A stretch of 64,000 nucleotides of DNA from Gracilimonas sp. (GTDB lineage Bacteria; Bacteroidota; Rhodothermia; Balneolales; Balneolaceae): assembly GCF_017641085.1 (NCBI RefSeq), contig NZ_JAEPPI010000003.1:820894-884893 (forward strand), read 5' to 3'. Position numbers and translations under genes: made by a program. How positions within the stretch are numbered: position 1 is the stretch's first letter; each line of letters starts with the position of its first letter. A model generated the notes under the pieces. That model saw only the letters and a program-made list of their open reading frames with translations, had not been told where the DNA came from and searched no databases. Shown in pieces: positions 46,177-53,016 of the stretch.

Positions 46177-47355
46177 CTAAGCTGTTTCTTCCAAAGCCCA
46201 AACCAGCTCATCCACAATACGCTCAATTTGTTCTTTGGTGATGACCAGAGGCGGAAGGAACCTTACAACGGTTCCATGAGCAGCATTGCCAAGTACGTTA
46301 TGCTCAAACATTTTATCTATAACAGGCCGGGCGGGGCGGTCGAGTTCCACCCCTAACATAAGCCCGAGTCCGCGTATATCTTTAACAGAAGGATACCCGG
46401 ATAGCTTCTCTTTGAGCAGCTTCATCATAAATGCGCCTTTCTCTGCTGCTTGTTCGGTGAGTCCTTCTTCTTCAATGGCGTCCAGTGCTGCATTGGCAAC
46501 ATGGCAGGCAAAAGGATTTCCGCCAAATGTAGTGCCATGATCACCGAATCCCAGTGCTGAAGCCACTTCTTCTTTTGCCAAAACGGCTCCAATGGGAATT
46601 CCACCCGCCAATGCCTTTGCGGTAGCAACAATATCAGGCATTACATCAAAATGCTGGTAGGCGTAAAACTTCCCGGAGCGACCGATCCCACATTGTACCT
46701 CATCTATAATCATAAGGATGTTAAGTTCATCGCAAAGCTGCCGGGTTTTTTTCAGGAATTCACCGTCAATTACATTCACCCCGCCGGAGCCTTGTATGGT
46801 TTCAAATCCTATGGCAATGGTATCTTCATCTACTGTAGCTTTCAGGGCTTCAAAATCATTAAATGGAACCTGATCAAATCCGGTGGGCATGGGGTCAAAT
46901 CCCTCCCGATAGCTGGGCATTCCCATCGCGATGGTAGTCACCGACCGCCCGTGAAACCCTTCACTGAGAGTAACGACATTCCCGGACTTTCCGTTTTTCT
47001 TACCCCACTTTCGAGCCATTTTTACACAGGCTTCCATGGCTTCCACACCACTGTTACAAAAGAAAACCCGGTCTAAACCGGACAATGTTGCCAGTTTTTC
47101 AGCCAGCAGACTCTGAGGCTCATTGTAAAAGAAATTGGAGGCATGCAGCAGCTTGTCGGCCTGTTCTTTAATGGCAGCAACTATTTTGGGGTGAGCATGC
47201 CCGAGGTTATTCACAGCCAATCCGCCAAAAGCATCGAGGTATTCGTTTCCCTCGGTATCCCAAAGTAATGCTCCTTTTCCATGAGAGAGGGTAACGGGCA
47301 GGCGGTTGTACACCTGGAAGTGGTATTGTTTTTCGAGCTGCTGTGCTTTGTCCAT
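46177..47355 (-). CDS. argD: Acetylornithine/succinyldiaminopimelate aminotransferase (ArgD family)
   Basis: A class III PLP aminotransferase of 392 residues. Motifs: YLDAFGGLAVNNLGHAHP, FFCNSGVEAMEACVKMAR (phosphate binding), GFHGRSVTTIAMG, ETIQGSGGVNV, IDEVQCGIGR with Asp 218, and the Schiff-base Lys 247 in ATAKALAGGIPIGA. ArgD enzymes often act both on acetylornithine and on succinyl-diaminopimelate (DapC). A dapD gene about 4 kb away makes the latter attractive, but the present gene is not in that operon. Specificity cannot be read with certainty. It ends 93 bp from convergent anmK. Confidence 0.88.
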   Translation of the reverse strand: MDKAQQLEKQYHFQVYNRLPVTLSHGKGALLWDTEGNEYLDAFGGLAVNNLGHAHPKIVAAIKEQADKLLHASNFFYNEPQSLLAEKLATLSGLDRVFFCNSGVEAMEACVKMARKWGKKNGKSGNVVTLSEGFHGRSVTTIAMGMPSYREGFDPMPTGFDQVPFNDFEALKATVDEDTIAIGFETIQGSGGVNVIDGEFLKKTRQLCDELNILMIIDEVQCGIGRSGKFYAYQHFDVMPDIVATAKALAGGIPIGAVLAKEEVASALGFGDHGTTFGGNPFACHVANAALDAIEEEGLTEQAAEKGAFMMKLLKEKLSGYPSVKDIRGLGLMLGVELDRPARPVIDKMFEHNVLGNAAHGTVVRFLPPLVITKEQIERIVDELVWALEETA

Positions 47356-47366
47356 GTTTTTAGTTT

Positions 47367-47436
47367 CGTTATTCGTTAACAGTTAATGGTTATTCGTTGG
47401 GAAACAATTCACGAATAACGATTTAACCATTAACGA
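47367..47436. repeat. Palindromic repeat between argD and tex, overlapping the end of tex
   Basis: CGTTATTCGT (47367) mirrors ACGAATAACG (47411), and GTTAATGGTT (47382) mirrors AACCATTAAC (47425), giving alternative stems. The right arm runs into tex: its last four residues and stop (minus strand) come from this palindrome. ACGAATAACGATTT recurs at 49734, upstream of the ECF module. Confidence 0.7.
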
Positions 47437-49603
47437 GTTTTAGCCCAATCCGACCTCGTTCCAGGTCCAAAGTAATGATTTCAAGACTCAGAATATCTCC
47501 AACACTTACCACATCATGAGGGTCTTCAATCTTCTTGTTTTCGGCCATGTTAGAGATGTGAAGCAGTCCGTCTTGTTTAACTCCGATATCTACAAACGCT
47601 CCGAAATCAACTACGTTCCGAACGGTACCTTCCAGTTTCTGACCTGCTTTAAGGTCTTCCATCTTCATCACATCGGTGCGAAGTAACGGCTTTTGAAGGT
47701 TTTCACGAGGGTCACGTCCCGGTTTCTGCAAGTTTTCTATAATCAGCTCCAGGGTAGGAACCCCAACGCCGATTTGCTCAGCTGTTTCTCCGAGGTTCAC
47801 ATTTTTGAATTTGGATGCAATCTTATCCTTCTCTGAAGAAAGGTTTTCGAGATTGATGCCAAACAGATTACAAAGCTTCTCAGCAGCCTCATAACTTTCG
47901 GGGTGAATGGCGGTGTTGTCCAACGGATTCGTGGACTCGGGAATCCGCATGAATCCGGCCGCCTGCTGGAAGCGGAAATCACCTACACCGTCAATACCAC
48001 GAATTTGCTCGCGGTCCATAAAAATCCCCTTTTCCTCCCGATGTTTCACGATGTTGGTAGCCACCCGTTTGCTTAATCCGGAGATGTGAGACAGCAAAGG
48101 AGCAGATGCCGTGTTCAGGTTCACCCCAACTTCATTCACGCAACTTTCAACCACATCGTCCAGTTTGCCGGCCAGCTGATTCTGATTCACATCATGCTGG
48201 TATAAACCGACCCCAATCGATTTTGGATCAATTTTTACCAACTCCGCCAATGGATCCTGAACCCGTCGGGCAATGGAGATGTTTCCACGTTGTGCAGCAT
48301 CCAGCTCTGGGAATTCCTCCCGGGCAACTTTAGAGGCCGAATAGACCGATGCTCCCGCTTCATTCACAATCAGGTAGTGAAGTTCTTCATCAGGGTGTTT
48401 CTCTTTTCGTTTTTGGAGGAAGTCGGCCACAATCTGCTCGGTCTCGCGACTGGCAGTTCCATTACCGATGGCGATCAGGCTCACCCCGTACTTATCAATC
48501 AGCTTTTCGAAAACAGCTTCTGCTTCTGCTACTTTTTTCTGTGGAGGAGTTGGGTAGGTGGTGGTTCCTTCCATGTATTTTCCATGCTCATCCACTACAG
48601 CGACTTTACAACCGCTTCGGAAAGCGGGGTCAATGCCCATTACTACTTTTTTGTCGAGCGGGGGCTGCATAAGCAGGTTGCCAAGGTTGGTTGCAAAGGT
48701 TTCGATAGCATGTTCATCGGCTTTGTCGGTAAGCTCACTTCTTAGTTCCCGTTCCAGTGATGGGAACAACAGGCGTTTGTAAGCATCTTCTACAGCATCC
48801 TGCAGGTATTCCGTGAAAATACTCAGGTCGTTGTTGATCACCAGGTCGTCAATATTCTCGAGCGTTCGTTCTTCCCAAAGTTCCACATTTACGAACAGGA
48901 CGTTTTCCTTTTCGCCGCGGTTGATGGCCAGAATTTGGTAAGGCTTCATTTTGCTGGCACGGTAGGAGAACTCGTAATAATCTTCGTAATTCGTTCGGTC
49001 TTTGATCGCCGGGTTTTTCTTAGTAACGATATTGGCATGCTCAGCGAATACCTTTCGCAGCATTTCCCGCACTTCCAGGCTTTCGTTGATCCATTCCGCT
49101 ACGATGTCGGTAGCTCCGCCGAAGGCATCTTCAACTGTCTCTACTTCTTTTTCTTTATCGATGTATTCCCTGGCGTATTCAACCGGATCACCTTTCTCAA
49201 TTTTCTGATCCCAGATAAGCTGAGCCAATGGCTCTAATCCTTTTTCCTTGGCTTTATCACCCCGGGTTTTACGCTTTTGTTTATAGGGAAGGTAGATGTC
49301 TTCCAGCGTGGTAATGTCGGTGCAAGCTTTGATCTGCTCTTCCAGCTCAGGAGTAAGTTTATCCTGCTCTTTGATGGATTTAAGAACCGTTTCTTTACGG
49401 GCTTCGAGTGTTCGCTGGGTCTCTAAGCCATCCCGGATAGCGCGGATTTGTTCCTCATCCAGTCCATCGGTGGCTTCCTTACGGTATCGGGCCAGAAAAG
49501 GGACCGTAGCTCCCTCATCTAAAAACTTGGCTACGGTACTGATTTGCTTAGGTGAAAAATTCAGTTGCTTCGCTAAAAAACTAAAAATAGAAGTATCGCT
49601 CAT
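47423..49603 (-). CDS. tex: RNA-binding transcriptional accessory protein Tex
   Basis: A cytosolic nucleic-acid-binding protein of about 726 residues, a homologue of Tex/Spt6 with roles in transcription and RNA turnover. Domains in order: an N-terminal HTH-rich region (FLDEGATVPFLARYRKEATDGLDE, the hallmark), central helical part, YqgF/RNase H-like domain (MGIDPAFRSGCKVAVVD), helix-hairpin-helix motifs (ISGLSKRVATNIVKHREE, GIDGVGDFRFQQA), and a C-terminal S1 domain (LEGTVRNVVDFGAFVDIGVKQDGLLHIS). I chose the Met of MSDTSIFSFLAKQL; an in-frame Met six codons earlier is possible. The last codons come from a palindromic repeat. Confidence 0.95.
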   Translation of the reverse strand: MSDTSIFSFLAKQLNFSPKQISTVAKFLDEGATVPFLARYRKEATDGLDEEQIRAIRDGLETQRTLEARKETVLKSIKEQDKLTPELEEQIKACTDITTLEDIYLPYKQKRKTRGDKAKEKGLEPLAQLIWDQKIEKGDPVEYAREYIDKEKEVETVEDAFGGATDIVAEWINESLEVREMLRKVFAEHANIVTKKNPAIKDRTNYEDYYEFSYRASKMKPYQILAINRGEKENVLFVNVELWEERTLENIDDLVINNDLSIFTEYLQDAVEDAYKRLLFPSLERELRSELTDKADEHAIETFATNLGNLLMQPPLDKKVVMGIDPAFRSGCKVAVVDEHGKYMEGTTTYPTPPQKKVAEAEAVFEKLIDKYGVSLIAIGNGTASRETEQIVADFLQKRKEKHPDEELHYLIVNEAGASVYSASKVAREEFPELDAAQRGNISIARRVQDPLAELVKIDPKSIGVGLYQHDVNQNQLAGKLDDVVESCVNEVGVNLNTASAPLLSHISGLSKRVATNIVKHREEKGIFMDREQIRGIDGVGDFRFQQAAGFMRIPESTNPLDNTAIHPESYEAAEKLCNLFGINLENLSSEKDKIASKFKNVNLGETAEQIGVGVPTLELIIENLQKPGRDPRENLQKPLLRTDVMKMEDLKAGQKLEGTVRNVVDFGAFVDIGVKQDGLLHISNMAENKKIEDPHDVVSVGDILSLEIITLDLERGRIGLKLVNG

Positions 49604-49678
49604 TGATGATATTCGTTTCAAAATTAAGACGCTGAAAATAAGAACTCGGCTTTAGAATTATGAATTTTAAATGATAAA

Positions 49679-49763
49679 ATTTTCGTTATTTGCTGAATCT
49701 ATATCCAAACTTCCAATCGAGAGGGCGACCAAGAACGAATAACGATTTCCGATTAACGAAAAT
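49679..49763. repeat. Inverted repeat upstream of the second ECF module
   Basis: ATTTTCGTTA (49679-49688) is matched by TAACGAAAAT (49754-49763), and ACGAATAACGATTT (49734-49747) repeats a segment of the element at 47411-47424 next to tex. It is probably another member of the same palindromic repeat family, here between the divergent tex gene and the sigma gene. Confidence 0.6.
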
Positions 49764-49768
49764 AAATA

Positions 49769-49813
49769 TGTAACCTTTTCTATTATCATCAGTGTATAAG
49801 GTTGAAAACATAA
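49769..49813 (+). promoter_or_regulatory. Candidate ECF promoter of the second sigma gene
   Basis: TGTAACC, a 16-base spacer and GTGTATAA resemble the -35 and -10 of an ECF promoter. AACCTT and AAGGTT also form an inverted repeat. A very similar element, with CGTCTA in the -10 position, precedes the DUF5916 gene (52903-52946): the copies share AACCTTTT at the left and AAGGTTGAAA followed by CATAA at the right. This suggests autoregulation and regulation of the DUF5916 gene by the same sigma factor; it has not been tested. Confidence 0.55.
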
Positions 49814-49832
49814 AGCTCGGGAAATTTACACG

Positions 49833-50396
49833 GTGGATTCAACTTCGGATAAGGCATTGATGATGAAAGTAAAGAACGGTGACCTGGATAAGTTGGGGCT
49901 GTTGTTTGAGCGATATAATCGACCGTTATTCAGTTTTTTCTACCGGATGTGTAAAGAAGCAGAGCTTTGTGAAGACCTGGTTCAGTCTGTTTTTGAGCGC
50001 ATGTTAAAATACCGGGACACTTATACCGGCGACGGTAAGTTCACCACCTGGATGTTCAGTATTGCCCGGAACGCTCACATCGATCATTACAGAAAGCAGC
50101 AGCGGGAAGGAATTCCGGTAGAAATTGATGAAGAACGACTGGAAGTGGAGCAGGAAGAAACGAAGGTAGTGGTCAATAAAAAAGAGAAAAAGGAACTGCT
50201 TGAAATTGCACTGAGCCGTCTTGATGAAGATAAAAGGGAGATTATTGTATTGAGCCGTTTTGAAGGCTTGAAGTACAAAGAAATCGCCGATATTCTGGAT
50301 ACTACCGAAGGGGCGATTAAAGTAAAAATGTTTAGGGCCATGAAAGAATTAAAAGATTTGGTAAATACCTTAAATGAGGAATGCAGCCATGAATGA
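49833..50396 (+). CDS. ECF RNA polymerase sigma factor
   Basis: A 187-residue group 4 sigma factor starting at GTG. Region 2 includes LLFERYNRPLFSFFYRM, CEDLVQSVFERMLKYRD and FTTWMFSIARNAHIDHYRK; region 4 includes LDEDKREIIVLSRFEGLKYKEIADILDTTEGAIKVKMFRAM. An acidic linker (about 92-115) joins them. Its stop overlaps the start of the anti-sigma gene by eight bases. The upstream element at 49769-49813 suggests it controls its own expression. Confidence 0.95.
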   Translation: MDSTSDKALMMKVKNGDLDKLGLLFERYNRPLFSFFYRMCKEAELCEDLVQSVFERMLKYRDTYTGDGKFTTWMFSIARNAHIDHYRKQQREGIPVEIDEERLEVEQEETKVVVNKKEKKELLEIALSRLDEDKREIIVLSRFEGLKYKEIADILDTTEGAIKVKMFRAMKELKDLVNTLNEECSHE

Positions 50397-51177
50397 ACAA
50401 CACGAACAATTAATAGCCGACTACCTGGCCGGGAATCTGGATGATGCCGGCAAGACACAGGTGGAAGAGCTGATTGCCAACGGCACTATCGACTTTATGG
50501 AGTTTCGTGAGCTCGAGAAACTGCACGAAGACCTGGGTTCTATATCTGCCCCGGCTCCCGGAAAGGAAATGAGTTCGAAGTTCTACACAATGTTGGAGAA
50601 GGAAAAGCAATCCGTTAAAGAGCCCTGGTTGAAGATAGCGCAGAATCAGATTCAGCAATTTATCGCAGAGCTTACCATGCCACGACTAGCGTATGGGTTA
50701 GTGTTGCTGGTTATCGGTGGTTTCATCGGTTCACAACTAAATAGCAGTGACTCCGAAATTGATCAGCTTAGCCAGCAGGTGCAGGATATGCGCGAAATGA
50801 TGATGGTGAATATGCTGGAAGGGGCTTCAGCTGCCGACCGGCTTAAAGCGGTTACCATCAGCAGTGAAATGACTTCTGTTGATTCAGAGGCTATTCATGC
50901 ATTGCTGTTTACACTGAATAACGACCCTAGCGTAAATGTTCGGGTTCAGGCTATTGAAGCTTTAAAGCGATGGGGTGGTAATGAACGGGTACGGCAAGGA
51001 TTGGTGAAAGCCATAGCCAAACAACAATCACCCATTGTGATTGTAGAGCTGGCCGATGCTATGCTGGAGCTGGAGCTGAGAAATTCTGCCCCTGAATTCA
51101 GACGCCTGATCGAAGAACGTGACCTTGATTTTACGGTTCAACAAAAACTGGAAAGCAGTATAGCTGCGCTAATGTGA
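50389..51177 (+). CDS. Anti-sigma factor with periplasmic HEAT repeats
   Basis: A protein of 262 residues. The cytosolic N-terminus (about 1-80: EQLIADYLAGNLDDAGKTQVEELI) looks like a zinc-less anti-sigma domain. One transmembrane helix lies at about 96-113 (LAYGLVLLVIGGFIG), followed by a coiled-coil stretch (SEIDQLSQQVQDMREMM). The periplasmic end (about 150-262) has HEAT repeats (DPSVNVRVQAIEALKRWG, SPIVIVELADAMLEL). The start at Met within ATGAATGA overlaps the sigma gene and has a GAGG ribosome-binding site. It probably tethers the upstream sigma factor, while the HEAT domain senses a partner in the envelope. Confidence 0.85.
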   Translation: MNEQHEQLIADYLAGNLDDAGKTQVEELIANGTIDFMEFRELEKLHEDLGSISAPAPGKEMSSKFYTMLEKEKQSVKEPWLKIAQNQIQQFIAELTMPRLAYGLVLLVIGGFIGSQLNSSDSEIDQLSQQVQDMREMMMVNMLEGASAADRLKAVTISSEMTSVDSEAIHALLFTLNNDPSVNVRVQAIEALKRWGGNERVRQGLVKAIAKQQSPIVIVELADAMLELELRNSAPEFRRLIEERDLDFTVQQKLESSIAALM

Positions 51178-51185
51178 GAGAGATT

Positions 51186-52076
51186 ATGAAGACATTATTG
51201 TTACTTGGGATATTTTTGGTGAGCACTTCAGCTGAAGCCCAGACATCGGTTTCATCCCAACGGGCACAGGAAGATATCGAAATCAAAATACCGGCCTCAG
51301 AGTTTAATGCAGAGACCTTCTTTCATATGAAGAATATTAACGGGGATTTAAATGCTGAAGGGTATGATGGAGATGAAATCATTATCACAGGAACAAAAAT
51401 AGTCACAAGTAAGCCGAGGTTAATCGGTGATTTTAATCCCGATGAGATTTACCTGGACCGGCTTGATGGGGACAACAGTATTTTCATATTTGTACATCAA
51501 CCCGGAATGGAGGTAAAGATCGAAGGGGACAAACTCCATTACAATTATCAAAGAAGAAAGAAAAACAGGTATGGAGATGATGACCGGCTGAATTTTGAAT
51601 TTAATCTTCAGCTTAAAATTCCGCACTATCTCATGTCAGAGATTTCAACCATCAACGGCGGGGAGGTTGTAGTTTCCGGTATGACTACGGGGGTAAAAGC
51701 GAATAATGTAAACGGAAGTGTTTTTGTGAATGATGCGGCCGGCAAAGTGGATGCCAACACCGTGAACGGTAATATCCGGGTTGAATTTGCGGAGGCCCCC
51801 GAACAAGATTCTGAATTTCATACGGTGAATGGTACCATCGAAGTGTACGCACCAAAAAATTTGTCTGCTGTTGTAACCTTCAAAAGTTTACACGGTGAAC
51901 TATATACCGACTTCAACAATATTGAATACTTGCCTAACCGGGTAAATAAAAGTCAGGATGGGACAACCCGGTACAGCATCGAGCAAACATCTCCTATTCA
52001 AATTGGCGAAGGCGGTCCTGAACTGCGGTTCCGTCTTTTAAATGGAAACGCTTATATCAAACAAAGAAAATCATAA
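51186..52076 (+). CDS. Exported DUF4097 family protein, first copy
   Basis: A protein of 296 residues with a signal peptide (about 1-19, cleavage near AEAQ). The mature part is a DUF4097-type beta-solenoid: repeated strands such as FFHMKNINGDLNAEGYDG, ISTINGGEVVVSG, ANNVNGSVFVNDAAGKVDANTVNGNIRV and HTVNGTIEVYAP, with NG-turn periodicity of 18-20 residues. I chose Met at 51186 because GAGAGA lies just before it; a GTG 12 bases upstream is possible. It is third in the sigma/anti-sigma operon and probably acts in the periplasm or on the cell surface. Confidence 0.88.
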   Translation: MKTLLLLGIFLVSTSAEAQTSVSSQRAQEDIEIKIPASEFNAETFFHMKNINGDLNAEGYDGDEIIITGTKIVTSKPRLIGDFNPDEIYLDRLDGDNSIFIFVHQPGMEVKIEGDKLHYNYQRRKKNRYGDDDRLNFEFNLQLKIPHYLMSEISTINGGEVVVSGMTTGVKANNVNGSVFVNDAAGKVDANTVNGNIRVEFAEAPEQDSEFHTVNGTIEVYAPKNLSAVVTFKSLHGELYTDFNNIEYLPNRVNKSQDGTTRYSIEQTSPIQIGEGGPELRFRLLNGNAYIKQRKS

Positions 52077-52087
52077 AGAGAAAAATC

Positions 52088-52894
52088 ATGTATAGATCAT
52101 TTAAAAAATTGCTTTTCATCCTTACTGTTGGCCTTATTTCCATCCCGGCCCTTGCTCAGAATAACCTGGAAATACCGCTATCGAATCCCGGTGAACCCGG
52201 AAAACTGATTGTGGCGGCAAACTTCTCCGATGAAGTTGAGATCAGAGCGCACGACAAGAATAATGTAATTGTGAATTATGACAGTGATCATGCCGATGAC
52301 GAAAGAGATGCTATGAGAAACGGCATGCGCCGAATTTCAGGCGGAGGGGTAGGTATTGAAGTAACCGAAGATAATAACGAGGTACGGGTAAACACCGGCC
52401 CAATGCCAAATGATGATCTGGAAATGATCATCTACGTTCCAAGAAACTTCTCTCTTAAGCTGAATACGGTACAGGGTGATGTAACGGTATCCGGGCTTTC
52501 GGGTGAGTTGGAAATTAGTGCCGTGAATGGTGATGTAGAGCTAAGTGACATCTCTGGTACGGTGTTGGTTAATAGCGTAAACGGCGACATTGAAATTGAT
52601 TTCAATGAGATTACCGCAAACGCACCCATGTCTTTTACCGGGGTGAATGGAGATATCGAAGTATCCTTTCCGGCGGATGCCAAATTCACCGCAAAAATGA
52701 AAACGGAGTGGGGCGATGTGTACACCAATTTCGATATGGAGATCGACCGGACTTCTTCCAAACCGGAAGTGAATACCAAAGACGGAGAGTACCGTGTGGC
52801 CGTGAACAAATGGATATTTGGGAAAGTGAATGGAGGCGGACCCGAATTTCTGTTCAAAACATTGCATGGAGATATTTCAATTCGTAAAAAATAA
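52088..52894 (+). CDS. Exported DUF4097 family protein, second copy
   Basis: A 268-residue paralogue of the preceding protein, 11 bases downstream. It has a signal peptide (about 1-24, cleavage near ALAQ) and the same NG-turn solenoid (LNTVQGDVTVSGLSGELEISAVNGDVELSDISGTVLVNSVNGDIEI), ending GPEFLFKTLHGDISIRKK. Both copies end with a related GGPE(L/F)...FR/FK tail, so they arose by tandem duplication. Function is unknown; envelope adhesin or scaffold roles are suggested for the family. Confidence 0.88.
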   Translation: MYRSFKKLLFILTVGLISIPALAQNNLEIPLSNPGEPGKLIVAANFSDEVEIRAHDKNNVIVNYDSDHADDERDAMRNGMRRISGGGVGIEVTEDNNEVRVNTGPMPNDDLEMIIYVPRNFSLKLNTVQGDVTVSGLSGELEISAVNGDVELSDISGTVLVNSVNGDIEIDFNEITANAPMSFTGVNGDIEVSFPADAKFTAKMKTEWGDVYTNFDMEIDRTSSKPEVNTKDGEYRVAVNKWIFGKVNGGGPEFLFKTLHGDISIRKK

Positions 52895-52902
52895 TTTTTT
52901 AC

Positions 52903-52946
52903 AGCAACCTTTTTAGAATCAAATCGTCTAAAGGTTGAAACCATAA
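52903..52946 (+). promoter_or_regulatory. Candidate ECF promoter of the DUF5916 gene
   Basis: AGCAACC, a 15-base spacer and CGTCTA, followed by AAAGGTTGAAACCATAA. This closely matches the element before the ECF sigma gene (49769-49813). It also forms an inverted repeat (AACCTTT...AAAGGTT). Nine bases earlier is the DUF4097 stop, so it gives the last gene of the module its own sigma-dependent start. A further hairpin (CTGTAAGCC/GGCTTGCAG, 52953-52983) lies in the leader. Confidence 0.6.
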
Positions 52947-53016
52947 CTGGAGCTGTAAGCCATTTAAGCCAAGAGGCTTGCAGGGATAGGACTCCTCTTT
53001 AAAAATCCCCAAAACT

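Noticed and set aside
46096-46356. Short open frame after anmK on the plus strand
   Set aside because: It mostly overlaps the argD-like gene on the other strand and has no family traits.
52432-52944. Open frame of 170 codons opposite the second DUF4097 gene
   Set aside because: Low-complexity Ser/Thr-rich translation typical of an antisense frame through a repeat-rich gene.
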